64,000 bases of DNA from Myroides odoratimimus. Lineage in GTDB: Bacteria; Bacteroidota; Bacteroidia; Flavobacteriales; Flavobacteriaceae. Below are positions 16,378 to 26,502 of this stretch, in pieces. The translations under genes and the position numbers were made by a program. How positions within the stretch are numbered: the first letter of the stretch is position 1; the number at the start of each line of letters is the position of its first letter. Below the pieces are notes generated by a model. That model worked only from the letters and a program-made list of their open reading frames with translations, was not told where the DNA came from and ran no database searches. Location of the stretch: positions 62,001 to 126,000 of the forward strand of contig NZ_JACAKB010000005.1 in NCBI RefSeq assembly GCF_030326305.1. Reading direction: 5' to 3'.

Positions 16378-17736
16378 ATGGCAACAAAAATATTATTAGA
16401 TAAAATCAATATCCCAGGGATTAAGTCTTATGAAGTATACCGTGAAAATGGTGGTTATGCTTCTGTAGAGAAAGCTATAAAATCTATGACTCCTGATGAA
16501 ATCACGGAAGAAGTAAAAGCTTCTGGTTTAAGAGGACGTGGAGGTGCTGGATTCCCAGTAGGATTAAAATGGAGTTTCATCGATAAAAAGTCAGGCAAAC
16601 CAAGACACTTAGTTTGTAATGCTGATGAATCTGAACCAGGTACTTTTAAAGACCGTTATTTAATGGAACATATTCCTCACTTGTTAATAGAAGGAATGAT
16701 TACATCAAGTTTCGCTTTAGGAGCTAACCTATCTTACATCTATATTCGCGGAGAATATATGTGGGTTTTTAAAATACTAGAAAGAGCTATAAAAGAAGCT
16801 TATGCTGCTGGATGGCTTGGTAAAAATATCTTAGGATCAGACTATTCACTAGATTTACATGTACACTGTGGTGCAGGAGCATATATCTGTGGAGAAGAAA
16901 CTGCTCTTATTGAATCACTAGAAGGTAAAAGAGGTAATCCTCGTATCAAACCACCATTCCCTGCTGTAAGTGGACTATGGGGTAATCCTACAGTGGTAAA
17001 TAATGTAGAGTCTATCGCTAACGTTCCGTGGATTGTAAACAACTCTGGAGAGGCATATTCTAAATTAGGATTAGGTAGATCTGCTGGTACAAAACTTATT
17101 TCTGCTTCTGGGCATATCAAAAAACCTGGAGTATACGAAATCGAAATGGGTATCACTGTTCATGAATTTATTAACTCAGAGGAATACTGTGGTGGTATGA
17201 TAGATGATCGTCCTATCAAGGCATTAGTTCCTGGAGGGTCTTCAGTACCCATCTTACCAGCGCATTTAATTTATAAAACAGCTAATGGTGAAGATCGTCT
17301 AATGACGTATGAATCATTATCTGATGGAGGATTCGAAACAGGATCTATGTTGGGTTCTGGAGGATTCATCGTTTATAATGATACAGCATGTATCGTTAGA
17401 AACACTTGGAACTTCGCTCGTTTCTATGCTCACGAAAGCTGTGGACAATGTTCTCCATGTCGTGAAGGTACAGGATGGCTTGAAAAAGTATTGCACCGTA
17501 TAGAGACAGGTAATGGAACGATGGATGACATCGATTTACTATGGAGCATCCAGAGCAATATTGAAGGAAATACAATATGTCCTTTAGGGGATGCTGCTGC
17601 ATGGCCTGTAGCTGCTGCCTTAAGACATTTTAGAGAAGAGTTTGAATATCACGTTTTATACCCAGAAAAGATTAAAAACAGAGACCACTTTGTTAATGAA
17701 CCTTTTACTGCAGTAAAACACTTGATCAATAAATAA
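16378..17736 (+). CDS. nuoF: NADH-quinone oxidoreductase subunit F
   Basis: The 452-aa 51-kDa subunit binds NADH and FMN and holds the N3 4Fe-4S cluster. It shows [18 protein letters not shown] (FMN/NADH site), [14 protein letters not shown], the [19 protein letters not shown] loop, and [15 protein letters not shown] with a later Cys in [13 protein letters not shown] for the cluster. All key residues look intact, so NADH is the likely electron donor. Confidence 0.97.
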   Translation: MATKILLDKINIPGIKSYEVYRENGGYASVEKAIKSMTPDEITEEVKASGLRGRGGAGFPVGLKWSFIDKKSGKPRHLVCNADESEPGTFKDRYLMEHIPHLLIEGMITSSFALGANLSYIYIRGEYMWVFKILERAIKEAYAAGWLGKNILGSDYSLDLHVHCGAGAYICGEETALIESLEGKRGNPRIKPPFPAVSGLWGNPTVVNNVESIANVPWIVNNSGEAYSKLGLGRSAGTKLISASGHIKKPGVYEIEMGITVHEFINSEEYCGGMIDDRPIKALVPGGSSVPILPAHLIYKTANGEDRLMTYESLSDGGFETGSMLGSGGFIVYNDTACIVRNTWNFARFYAHESCGQCSPCREGTGWLEKVLHRIETGNGTMDDIDLLWSIQSNIEGNTICPLGDAAAWPVAAALRHFREEFEYHVLYPEKIKNRDHFVNEPFTAVKHLINK

Positions 17737-17777
17737 TATACGCTGACTAAATATTCAGCTTAAACAAAGCACAGTTT

Positions 17778-18803
17778 ATGAAAGTTACTATAGACGGACA
17801 TGAAATAGAAGTAGAACCAGGGACATCCATTCTACAAGCAGCAAGAATGATAGGAGGCGAATCAGTTCCTCCTGCAATGTGCTATTATTCAAAACTTGAA
17901 GGTACAGGAGGAAAATGTAGAGCATGTTTAGTAGAAGTATCTAAAGGTAGTGAAGCAGATCCACGTCCTATGCCTAAGCTAATGGCTTCTTGTAAAACAG
18001 GAGTTATGGACGGTATGGAGGTAAAAAGTATTTCTTCTCCAAGAGTACTAGAAGCACGTAAAGCAGTTACTGAATTCTTATTAATCAACCACCCTCTTGA
18101 CTGTCCAGTATGTGACCAAGCAGGTGAGTGTGATTTACAAAACTTAGCTTTCAATCACGGTAAAGAACAAAAACGTTTCAAAGAAGAGAAAAGAACATTC
18201 GCTCCTGAGAATATCGGAGACAATATTCAACTTCATATGAATCGTTGTATCCTTTGCTATAGATGTGTTAAGACAGCAGAACAACTAACAGATGCACGAG
18301 TACACGGTGTATGTGGACGTGGTGATCACGCACAGATATCAACTTATATATCAGCTGCAATTGATAATGAGTTCTCTGGAAATATGATAGATGTATGTCC
18401 TGTAGGAGCATTAACAGATAAAACATTCCGCTTTAAATCTCGTGTATGGTTTAACAAACCTTACAACGCTCATAGAGACTGCCCTACGTGTTCTGGTAAG
18501 GTAACATTATGGATGTTCGGTGAAGAAATCCAAAGAGTAACAGCTCGTAAAGATGAATTCCACGAAGTAGAAGAGTTTATCTGTAACAGTTGTCGTTTTG
18601 ACCATAAAGACACAAAAGATTGGGTTATTGAAGGACCACGTAAGTTTGAGAAATTCTCTGTTATCAATCAAAACAACTACACTAAGAAATTAGATAAAGT
18701 AGTAATGAAAACAGAAAAACATATCTTAGAAGGACGTGACCAAGACCGCGTTAAAATTAGTATGAAGGAGATTCCTTTTACAGATAATGAATCTAAAGAA
18801 TAA
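17778..18803 (+). CDS. nuoG: NADH-quinone oxidoreductase subunit G, short form
   Basis: At 341 aa this is less than half of a typical NuoG (about 700-900 aa). The N-terminal half is complete: 2Fe-2S ligands Cys35, 47, 50 and 72; His105 with Cys109, 112 and 118 for the next cluster; Cys157, 160, 163 and Cys207 for another. It then ends soon after a further Cys set (235, 238, 269, 272), where the molybdopterin-oxidoreductase-like domain would normally begin. The electron-wire part is thus kept and the large catalytically silent C-terminal domain is gone. Short NuoG is, as I recall, usual in Flavobacteria, so this is probably not a mutation. Confidence 0.92.
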   Translation: MKVTIDGHEIEVEPGTSILQAARMIGGESVPPAMCYYSKLEGTGGKCRACLVEVSKGSEADPRPMPKLMASCKTGVMDGMEVKSISSPRVLEARKAVTEFLLINHPLDCPVCDQAGECDLQNLAFNHGKEQKRFKEEKRTFAPENIGDNIQLHMNRCILCYRCVKTAEQLTDARVHGVCGRGDHAQISTYISAAIDNEFSGNMIDVCPVGALTDKTFRFKSRVWFNKPYNAHRDCPTCSGKVTLWMFGEEIQRVTARKDEFHEVEEFICNSCRFDHKDTKDWVIEGPRKFEKFSVINQNNYTKKLDKVVMKTEKHILEGRDQDRVKISMKEIPFTDNESKE

Positions 18804-18815
18804 ATCGGCATAAGT

Positions 18816-19850
18816 ATGGATAAAACTATTATTATAGATAAGGCAGTTATCATTGTAGTTGTGTTTGCAGTTACGATGCTTATGGCGATGTATGCCACGT
18901 TAGCAGAACGTAAAATTGCTGCCTGGATACAAGACCGTCTAGGTCCTAACCGTGCTGGTAAAGGAGGTATATTACAACCACTAGCAGATGGTTTAAAACT
19001 ATTCGCTAAAGAAGAAACACAACCAAACACACCAAATAAGTTCTTATTTAAGTTTGGTCCTTTCCTTGCGATGACATTAGCATTAATGACTAGTGCTGTT
19101 ATTCCTTGGGGAGATAAGTTTCATTTATTTGGAAGAGATATTATATTACAAGCTGCTGACTTAAATGTTGGCTTACTATATATCATCGCAGTACTTTCTG
19201 TAGGAGTATATGGTATCATGATTGGAGCTTGGGCATCAAATAATAAATACTCTTTAATGAGTGGTATTCGTGCTGCGTCACAAATGATTTCGTATGAAAT
19301 CGCAATGGGACTTTCACTAATATCATTACTATTAATGACTCAGTCATTAAGCATGCGAGAAATAGCATTACAACAACAAGGAATGAACTGGAACGTATTC
19401 TACCAACCAGTTGGTTTTTTAATATTCTTGATTTGTTCGTTTGCTGAAACTAATCGTGCACCTTTTGACTTAGCAGAATGTGAACAAGAATTAATTGGAG
19501 GATTCCACACAGAATATTCTTCTATGAAAATGGGATTCTTCCTTTTTGCTGAATATGCAAACTTATTTATCTCATCAGCTATCATCTCTGTACTATACTT
19601 TGGAGCGTATAACTATCCAGGTATGTCATGGGCTGTAGAAAACTGGGGAGTAAATATTGCAAACGTAATAGGTATTTTCGCTCTATTCGTTAAAATATGT
19701 TTCTTCATATTTGTTTATATGTGGGTTCGTTGGACTTTACCACGTTTCCGTTATGACCAATTGATGAACTTAGGATGGAAGTCATTAATTCCATTAGCAT
19801 TGTTGAATTTAGTAATTACAGCTATTGTAATCTTACTAGTAAAAAGTTAA
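18816..19850 (+). CDS. nuoH: NADH-quinone oxidoreductase subunit H
   Basis: The 344-aa, eight-helix membrane subunit connects the two arms and contributes to the quinone channel. Motifs seen are TLAERKIAAWIQDRLGPNR, QPLADGLKLFAKEET, ASNNKYSLMSGIRAASQMIS and AETNRAPFDLAECEQELIGG, with WVRWTLPRFRYDQLM near the end. The termination region overlaps nothing; nuoI starts 2 nt after the stop. Confidence 0.97.
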   Translation: MDKTIIIDKAVIIVVVFAVTMLMAMYATLAERKIAAWIQDRLGPNRAGKGGILQPLADGLKLFAKEETQPNTPNKFLFKFGPFLAMTLALMTSAVIPWGDKFHLFGRDIILQAADLNVGLLYIIAVLSVGVYGIMIGAWASNNKYSLMSGIRAASQMISYEIAMGLSLISLLLMTQSLSMREIALQQQGMNWNVFYQPVGFLIFLICSFAETNRAPFDLAECEQELIGGFHTEYSSMKMGFFLFAEYANLFISSAIISVLYFGAYNYPGMSWAVENWGVNIANVIGIFALFVKICFFIFVYMWVRWTLPRFRYDQLMNLGWKSLIPLALLNLVITAIVILLVKS

Positions 19851-19852
19851 GC

Positions 19853-20398
19853 ATGTCGACAAATACTTATTCATTATCAGGAAGAAAAAAGGAAGTTTCT
19901 AATAAGAAGCTGACTTGGACAGAGAAGATCTACTTAGTAGCTATCTTCAAAGGAATGATGGTTACCTTAAAACACATGTTTAAGAAAAAAGTGACTATCG
20001 CTTATCCAGAACAACAAAGACCTTTCAGTGATGTATATCGCGGAAGACATATGCTAATGCGTGATGACGAAGGTAGAGAGCGTTGTACAGCTTGTGGATT
20101 ATGTGCATTATCATGTCCTGCAGAAGCAATTTCAATGAAAGCAGCAGAACGCAAACCTGAAGAAGCACATCTTTATCGCGAGGAAAAATACGCTGAGATA
20201 TACGAGATCAATATGCTTCGTTGTATATTTTGTGGTTTATGTGAAGAGGCTTGTCCAAAACAAGCAATTTACTTGACTACATCTAAACAAATCGCTAAAG
20301 CAGATGTTACACGTGAAAACTTCATCTTTGGAAAAGACAAATTAGTTATGCCCCTAGATGTAGCAATTGAAAATACTAAACAACAGAATCAAGCTTAA
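19853..20398 (+). CDS. nuoI: NADH-quinone oxidoreductase subunit I
   Basis: NuoI (181 aa from MSTNTYS at 19853) has two 4Fe-4S ferredoxin motifs, RCTACGLCALSCPAEAI and RCIFCGLCEEACPKQAI, for clusters N6a and N6b. I reject an upstream in-frame start that would overlap nuoH by about 76 nt. PFSDVYRGRHMLMRDDEGR ahead of the first motif is typical. Confidence 0.96.
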   Translation: MSTNTYSLSGRKKEVSNKKLTWTEKIYLVAIFKGMMVTLKHMFKKKVTIAYPEQQRPFSDVYRGRHMLMRDDEGRERCTACGLCALSCPAEAISMKAAERKPEEAHLYREEKYAEIYEINMLRCIFCGLCEEACPKQAIYLTTSKQIAKADVTRENFIFGKDKLVMPLDVAIENTKQQNQA

Positions 20399-20400
20399 TC

Positions 20401-20916
20401 ATGGTAGAAATATTATTTTATATTCTTTCGACTATAACTCTCGGAAGTGCAGTACTTACCCTATTGAGCAAAAACCCTATTCATAGTGCTCTGTGGTTAG
20501 TGGTGAGTTTCTTTTCAATAGCTGGACACTACATTCTATTAAACTCACAGTTTTTAGGAATGGTACACATTATGGTTTACTCTGGTGCTATCATGATTTT
20601 AATGCTATTTACAATCATGTTAATGAACTTAAATATAAGCCATGAAATCTCTAAACCTTTTATCACTAAAGTTGTTGCTACAATAGCTTTCTGTTTAGTA
20701 GGTTTATTATTGCTTTCTATTACTATGCGTGGAGCTCAAACTTATGAATTGCAATATGCAACTCATGGACAAGACTTCCAATCAGTACAAGTACTAGGTA
20801 AAGTATTATTAAATGAATACGTAATGCCTTTCGAAATGGTAGCTGTTCTATTATTATTATCTATGATAGGTGCAGTACTAATCTCTAAAAAGGACAAAAC
20901 CGATAAAGAAGCATAA
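20401..20916 (+). CDS. nuoJ: NADH-quinone oxidoreductase subunit J
   Basis: The 171-aa membrane subunit has five hydrophobic helices. The conserved NPIHSALWLVVSFFSIAGHY and GMVHIMVYSGAIMILMLF (ND6-type helix with a pi-bulge region) are present. Its place between nuoI and nuoK is canonical, with 2-nt gaps on both sides. Confidence 0.95.
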   Translation: MVEILFYILSTITLGSAVLTLLSKNPIHSALWLVVSFFSIAGHYILLNSQFLGMVHIMVYSGAIMILMLFTIMLMNLNISHEISKPFITKVVATIAFCLVGLLLLSITMRGAQTYELQYATHGQDFQSVQVLGKVLLNEYVMPFEMVAVLLLLSMIGAVLISKKDKTDKEA

Positions 20917-20918
20917 TT

Positions 20919-21239
20919 ATGGAGAATGTAATTGAAATAATTGGTATTGACAGATACATTTACTTATCGATCATTTTATTCTGTATCGGAGTATTTGGTA
21001 TTTTATATAGACGTAACGCAATTGTAATGTTTATGTGTATCGAGATTATGTTGAACTCTGCTAATATGCTATTAGTAGCGTTCTCTACTTATCATCAAGA
21101 TGCACAGGGACAGGTATTCGTATTCTTTACTATGGCGGTAGCAGCAGCAGAAGTTGCAGTAGGACTAGCGATATTAGTAACGATATACAGAAATATTGGA
21201 TCAATTGATATTGATAAATTAAAAAACTTAAAAGGATAA
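20919..21239 (+). CDS. nuoK: NADH-quinone oxidoreductase subunit K
   Basis: The 106-aa three-helix ND4L homologue has the essential Glu in MCIEIMLNSANML and the second conserved acidic residue in AAAEVAVGLAILV. Both belong to the proton-translocation path. Confidence 0.96.
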   Translation: MENVIEIIGIDRYIYLSIILFCIGVFGILYRRNAIVMFMCIEIMLNSANMLLVAFSTYHQDAQGQVFVFFTMAVAAAEVAVGLAILVTIYRNIGSIDIDKLKNLKG

Positions 21240-21245
21240 TTCCGC

Positions 21246-23138
21246 ATGGATACGAACGTAATTTTACTTTTATTACTGGCTCCTTTATTAGGGTCACTAG
21301 TTAATATTTTCTTCGGAAAGAAATTAGGTAATAGTGCTGGAATGATTGCTACCCTTGCAGTTTTAATTTCATTCATTATTACAGTAATTGCATTTGTACA
21401 AGTAAACGGTACAGGTGAACCAATACAAGTTGACTTATTTAATTGGATGTCAACAACGAGATTTGATATCTCTTTCGGATTCTTATTAGATCAACTTTCA
21501 TTGTTATGGTTATTATTTGTTACAGGTATTGGTACGCTGATACACTGGTACTCTACTAGCTATATGAAAGGTGATGAGAACTATGGAAAGTTCTTTGCTT
21601 ACCTTAACTTATTTATCTTCTTCATGATTTTATTAGTTACAGGAAGCAACTTACTAATCACATTTATTGGTTGGGAAGGTGTAGGACTTTGTTCATACTT
21701 ACTTATCGGATTCTGGCATAAGAACCAATCATATAATGACGCAGCTAAGAAAGCATTTATCATGAACCGTATAGGAGATTTAGGTTTCCTAGTAGGAGTA
21801 TTCATTTTAGCATTCTTATTCCAGTCGTTAGATTATATGACGATTAAGGAAGCTATTCTAAGCGGAACTAACCACCAAGTAAATACTTGGATTGGATATG
21901 CTGCTTTAGCTCTTTTCATTGGAGCAGTTGGTAAGAGTGCACAGATACCTTTGTACACTTGGTTACCAGATGCGATGGCAGGACCAACTCCTGTATCAGC
22001 ATTAATCCACGCGGCTACGATGGTAACTGCAGGTATATTCTTAATCACTAGATTAAACTTTGTATTTGATCTTGTACCTCATATTCAAAACATAATCGCT
22101 ATCGTTGGAGCATTCACTGCTTTATTCGCAGCAACTATTGGTCTTGTACAAAACGATATCAAAAAAGTACTTGCTTACTCTACAGTATCACAGTTAGGGT
22201 TAATGTTTATGGCTATTGGTTTTGGAGCTTATGAGATTGCAGTATTCCACGTGATTACGCACGCTTTCTTTAAAGCTTGTTTATTCCTTGGATCAGGATC
22301 TGTTATACACGCTATGGGCGGAGAACAAGATATGCGTAAAATGGGAGGTCTACAGCCTTTCATGAAAATAACTTACTTAACGTTCTTAATCGCTACATTA
22401 GCTATCTCAGGATTCCCATTCTTCTCAGGTTTCTTCTCTAAAGATGAGATCTTATTAACAGCGTTTAAACACAATACTGTATTATACATTATTGGTTCAT
22501 TAGCGTCTATTATGACAGCTTTCTATATGTTCCGTCTATTCTTCTTGACATTCAAAAAGAACTTTAGAGGAACTCAAGAACAAAAGAACCACTTACACGA
22601 AAGCCCTGCTGCTATGACTACACCATTAGTAGTATTAGCTATACTTTCTGTAGTTGGAGGACTTATCAGCTTACCTGGTAATGGAAACTCTTGGTTAAAC
22701 GAATATCTTAAACCTGTTATCGTAAATACAGTGACTAAACACAGTCATGAATTAGGTACATTAGAATATATCTTAATGGGAGTTGCTACTATTGGTTTCT
22801 TAATCGGACTAGGTCTTGCTTACTCTAAGTACATTAGTAAAAATGAAGTACCTCAAGAAGACGAACAAATCGTTGGTTTCCATAAAGTACTTTACAACAA
22901 ATACTACATTGATGAAATCTATCAAAAAGTAATTGTAAATCCTATCTACACACTAGCTACATTCCTAAGAGATGTAGTAGAAGTAGCTTTATCAGGAACT
23001 ATATTTGGTTTAGGAAAGATAGCAGACGGATTATCTCTACAAGGTAAAAAAGCTCAAAACGGTAATATCGGATTGTACTTATTTGCCTTCGTATTCGGAA
23101 TCTGTTTGATTTTATATTATTTATTCATTGCAAGATAA
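21246..23138 (+). CDS. nuoL: NADH-quinone oxidoreductase subunit L
   Basis: The 630-aa antiporter-like subunit is the distal proton pump. Visible motifs are FIGWEGVGLCSYLLIGFW, GKSAQIPLYTWLPDAMAGPT, PVSALIHAATMVTAG and KKVLAYSTVSQLG, and the C-terminal long-helix region ends in a hydrophobic anchor. The length is slightly above the E. coli protein. Confidence 0.97.
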   Translation: MDTNVILLLLLAPLLGSLVNIFFGKKLGNSAGMIATLAVLISFIITVIAFVQVNGTGEPIQVDLFNWMSTTRFDISFGFLLDQLSLLWLLFVTGIGTLIHWYSTSYMKGDENYGKFFAYLNLFIFFMILLVTGSNLLITFIGWEGVGLCSYLLIGFWHKNQSYNDAAKKAFIMNRIGDLGFLVGVFILAFLFQSLDYMTIKEAILSGTNHQVNTWIGYAALALFIGAVGKSAQIPLYTWLPDAMAGPTPVSALIHAATMVTAGIFLITRLNFVFDLVPHIQNIIAIVGAFTALFAATIGLVQNDIKKVLAYSTVSQLGLMFMAIGFGAYEIAVFHVITHAFFKACLFLGSGSVIHAMGGEQDMRKMGGLQPFMKITYLTFLIATLAISGFPFFSGFFSKDEILLTAFKHNTVLYIIGSLASIMTAFYMFRLFFLTFKKNFRGTQEQKNHLHESPAAMTTPLVVLAILSVVGGLISLPGNGNSWLNEYLKPVIVNTVTKHSHELGTLEYILMGVATIGFLIGLGLAYSKYISKNEVPQEDEQIVGFHKVLYNKYYIDEIYQKVIVNPIYTLATFLRDVVEVALSGTIFGLGKIADGLSLQGKKAQNGNIGLYLFAFVFGICLILYYLFIAR

Positions 23139-23147
23139 CTTAGAGAG

Positions 23148-24581
23148 ATGAACGTAACTATATTATTATTAACGTTATTAGTCGGAGCTATAGCGACCTA
23201 CTTAGTAGGTAAACAATCAGCTGCTAAAGTAGCCTTGTTATTCGGACTAGTTGCTTTTGTAGAAACTTTAGTTCTAATCTGTTCACATAATTCTGGCGTT
23301 GACACAGGATATGTAACGCAATGGATGACTAACCCTAATATTCATTTAGCCTTTAAAGCAGATGGTTTAGGATTAGCTTTAGTTCTATTAACGACAGCAT
23401 TAACTCCTGTGATTATATTATCATCATTAGGAGATCACATAGAGAAATCTAATGCATTCTATGCATTAGTAATGTTTATGTCATTCGCTATGACAGGTAC
23501 ATTCTTAGCATCTGATGGATTCTTATATTACATCTTCTGGGAGTTATCATTACTACCTATTTACTTCATTGCTTTATTATGGGGTAATGACAGTTTCGAA
23601 GCACGTAAGAAAGCAATCTTTAAGTTCTTTATTTACACATTTGCAGGTTCATTATTCATGTTAGTTGGATTTATCTATCTATACCAACGTGCTGGTAGCT
23701 TTATGCTAATTGACCTGTATAATGCTAAACTATCGGCTACAGAACAGTACTGGATCTTCTTAGCATTCTTTATTGCTTATGCGATTAAGATTCCTGTATT
23801 CCCATTCCACACATGGCAGGCTTCTACTTATGAGAAAGCGCCTACAGTAGGAACAATGTTATTAGCTGGTATCATGCTTAAGATGGGGTTATACTCTATC
23901 ATCCGTTGGCAATTACCAATCTCTCCAATAGCAGCAAAAGAAGTAATGCCTACTATCTTAGTACTGTGTATCATTGGTGTAGTATATGGTTCTATCGTAG
24001 CACTAAAACAGTCGAATATCAAAAGATTCTTTGCATATTCTTCATTAGCTCACGTAGGTCTTATTGCAGCAGGAGCATATTCATTGACATTAGACGGATT
24101 AAGAGGAGCTGTTTTACAAATGATAGCACACGGATTCGTTATCGTAGGTTTATTCTACGTAGCAGAGATTATTTACAAACGTTACCAGACTAGAATGATT
24201 GGTGAAATGGGAGGTATTAGACAACAAGCTCCTAAATTTGCTTCATTATTCATGATCTTAATGTTTGCTTCAATAGGATTACCAGGAACATTCAGTTTCA
24301 TTGGAGAATTCAACTTGCTTTTAGGATTATCACAAGTGAATATATGGTATGCTATCATCGGTGGTACCTCTATTATCTTAGGTGCATTCTATATGCTTAG
24401 AATGTTCCAAAAGTCGATGTTAGGAGAGACTAACACTAAAGTATTTGCAGATGTAGATACTAAAGAAGTGGTGATCTTAGGTGTATTAGCAGTAGCTGTT
24501 ATATTCTTCGGTATATTCCCACAGCCATTATCTGACTTGATCACACCTAGTTTGGTTGAAATAATGTCTTATATTAAGTAA
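23148..24581 (+). CDS. nuoM: NADH-quinone oxidoreductase subunit M
   Basis: The 477-aa second antiporter-like subunit has the conserved Glu in YIFWELSLLPIYFI, the Lys region AIKIPVFPFHTWQASTYEKAP, and IKRFFAYSSLAHVG. It is followed after 54 nt by nuoN, the largest spacer in the operon. That gap shows no hairpin or clear promoter. Confidence 0.97.
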   Translation: MNVTILLLTLLVGAIATYLVGKQSAAKVALLFGLVAFVETLVLICSHNSGVDTGYVTQWMTNPNIHLAFKADGLGLALVLLTTALTPVIILSSLGDHIEKSNAFYALVMFMSFAMTGTFLASDGFLYYIFWELSLLPIYFIALLWGNDSFEARKKAIFKFFIYTFAGSLFMLVGFIYLYQRAGSFMLIDLYNAKLSATEQYWIFLAFFIAYAIKIPVFPFHTWQASTYEKAPTVGTMLLAGIMLKMGLYSIIRWQLPISPIAAKEVMPTILVLCIIGVVYGSIVALKQSNIKRFFAYSSLAHVGLIAAGAYSLTLDGLRGAVLQMIAHGFVIVGLFYVAEIIYKRYQTRMIGEMGGIRQQAPKFASLFMILMFASIGLPGTFSFIGEFNLLLGLSQVNIWYAIIGGTSIILGAFYMLRMFQKSMLGETNTKVFADVDTKEVVILGVLAVAVIFFGIFPQPLSDLITPSLVEIMSYIK

Positions 24582-24635
24582 TAAATAGTAAGGAGTCAGT
24601 ACATAACTGATGAATTTAATTCCAAAATAAAACAA

Positions 24636-26009
24636 ATGAATACATTAATAGCAATTGGAGTATTAGCGGTTTTAGTACTTGTACTAGAAATCATCAATTT
24701 GCGCAAAGTAGTCATTCCTGCGACACTTTTAGGATTACTAGGTATCCTGGGATATACTGTATGCAATATTGATGTGGTACAAGCATATTATAACAATATG
24801 TTTGTAAGCACTAAATTTTCTACCGCATTTTCATCTTTATTTATAGCCCTAACTATTTTCTTAGTAGCATTAAGTAAAGATTTTTATAAAACAGAATTCT
24901 CAAAGATATCAGACTATATCTCATTAAAGCTTTTCCTTTTAATGGGAGCGATATGTATGGTAAGCTTTGGTAATATGGCTATGTTCTTCCTAGGACTTGA
25001 GATCCTTTCTATCACATTATACATTCTATGTGGTACAGATCGCAAGAACATTAAGAGTAACGAAGCTGCGATGAAGTATTTCCTTTTAGGATCATTTGCT
25101 TCAGGAGTAGTATTATTCGGTATTGCTTTAATCTATGGAGCTACAGGGTCATTTGACGTAGTTAGAATAAAAGAAGTAGCACTAGCAGGAGCATTACCGA
25201 TATGGTATTCTCTAGGGACTACGATGATTATCATAGGTATGTTATTTAAGATAGCAGCTGTTCCATTCCACTTCTGGGCACCAGACGTGTACCAAGGAGC
25301 ACCTAGTCTTACTACAGCATTGATGAGTACATTAGTTAAAGTAGCTGCTGTAGCTACGCTGTACAGACTAAGCATGTACTTATTAGTAGATATGCCAAGT
25401 CAATATATCAACGTAATCGTAGTGATCGCTATTCTAACGATGACGGTAGGTAATATCATGGCTATTCGTCAAGATAATATGAAGCGTCTATTAGCCTATT
25501 CAGGTATCTCGCATGCAGGATTCATGATGATGGCACTTACAGCATTAGGTACAGCATCGGCTAACCTATTCTACTACGCATCTGCGTATGCTGTAGCAGG
25601 TATAGCAGCATTCACTGTATTAATCATCGTAACAAAGAATAAAGAAAACGAACAGATATCTAACTTTAATGGATTAGCGAAGAAGAACCCTCTTCTTGCT
25701 ATTATCCTTTCTGTAGCGTTATTATCTATGGGAGGTATACCTATTTTCGCTGGATTCTTTGGTAAGTTCTTCTTATTCTCTCAGGCGATAAGTAATGGAT
25801 TTATAGCATTAGTTATCTTCGGGGTGATTAACTCATTTATCAGTATCTATTACTACCTAAAAGTGATCATTGGAATGTATGCTTCTACTGAAGAAGAGAC
25901 AGAACATATCCAAGTACCATTAACATATAAGATTGTAGGAGTTACAGCGATCGTTATAAATATCGTTATTGGTCTATGTCCATCGATTCTTTTAAACCTA
26001 TTCAATTAG
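24636..26009 (+). CDS. nuoN: NADH-quinone oxidoreductase subunit N
   Basis: The 457-aa third antiporter-like subunit shows FFLGLEILSITLYIL, FKIAAVPFHFWAPDVYQGAP and MKRLLAYSGISHAGFMMMAL, including the conserved Glu and Lys of the proton channel. It is the last gene of the operon, followed by a terminator. Confidence 0.97.
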   Translation: MNTLIAIGVLAVLVLVLEIINLRKVVIPATLLGLLGILGYTVCNIDVVQAYYNNMFVSTKFSTAFSSLFIALTIFLVALSKDFYKTEFSKISDYISLKLFLLMGAICMVSFGNMAMFFLGLEILSITLYILCGTDRKNIKSNEAAMKYFLLGSFASGVVLFGIALIYGATGSFDVVRIKEVALAGALPIWYSLGTTMIIIGMLFKIAAVPFHFWAPDVYQGAPSLTTALMSTLVKVAAVATLYRLSMYLLVDMPSQYINVIVVIAILTMTVGNIMAIRQDNMKRLLAYSGISHAGFMMMALTALGTASANLFYYASAYAVAGIAAFTVLIIVTKNKENEQISNFNGLAKKNPLLAIILSVALLSMGGIPIFAGFFGKFFLFSQAISNGFIALVIFGVINSFISIYYYLKVIIGMYASTEEETEHIQVPLTYKIVGVTAIVINIVIGLCPSILLNLFN

Positions 26010-26042
26010 AACAAAATAAATAACAACTCGATAGATTACACT

Positions 26043-26080
26043 AAAGGTGGCGTTTTATTAATAAAACGTCACCTTTTTTT
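26043..26080 (+). terminator. Intrinsic terminator of the nuo operon
   Basis: A long stem (AAAGGTGGCGTTTTAT from 26043 with ATAAAACGTCACCTTT from 26061; one G-T pair) is followed by a T-run. Confidence 0.9.
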
Positions 26081-26502
26081 ATCACCTATATCATCATCAG
26101 AATAGTACAACCAAAAACTACAAAAATACAGGTGGTTATTCTTTTGCTTAATTTTCATTTAAAAGACATTTAATTTTAAAAAGCACATCTTTTTAAGACA
26201 TTTCTATCTAATTCCACATAACTTCAAAAAACTAAAAAAACTCGCATTTCATCACGTTTATTTTATTCTAAATCAGCACTTGTGACAATTATCTAGACTT
26301 AATAAAACTTATCTATGCCAATATCTAATTATAAGCATTAAATCAGTTAAAAAGCATAAAAAAAACAAATGCTAAATCCTTCATAAAACAAACATAAACA
26401 CAACACAAACAACTGTATTACAACCAATTAAATCCATTAGCTTAATAATTTCGTTTCCTAAGCATTCTTTATCTTTAGTGCTTAATTGTAATTACTTTTT
26501 AT
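26081..26502. other. AT-rich intergenic region before the LPS kinase gene
   Basis: I see no gene, tRNA or convincing repeat in these 420 bases. Stop codons are frequent in all frames. TATCTTTA at 26470-26477 (one mismatch to TAnnTTTG), 33 nt before the kinase start, is the only promoter candidate. Confidence 0.45.

Noticed and set aside
17778-18810. Frameshift truncating nuoG
   Set aside because: The stop is followed 12 nt later by an intact nuoH with no remnant of the missing domain, so the short form is genuine.
26081-26502. Hidden tRNA, small RNA or toxin gene in the 420-base gap after nuoN
   Set aside because: I found no cloverleaf-like pairing, GG-TTCGA-type T-loop or sensible short frame; only AT-rich sequence and a weak -7 element.
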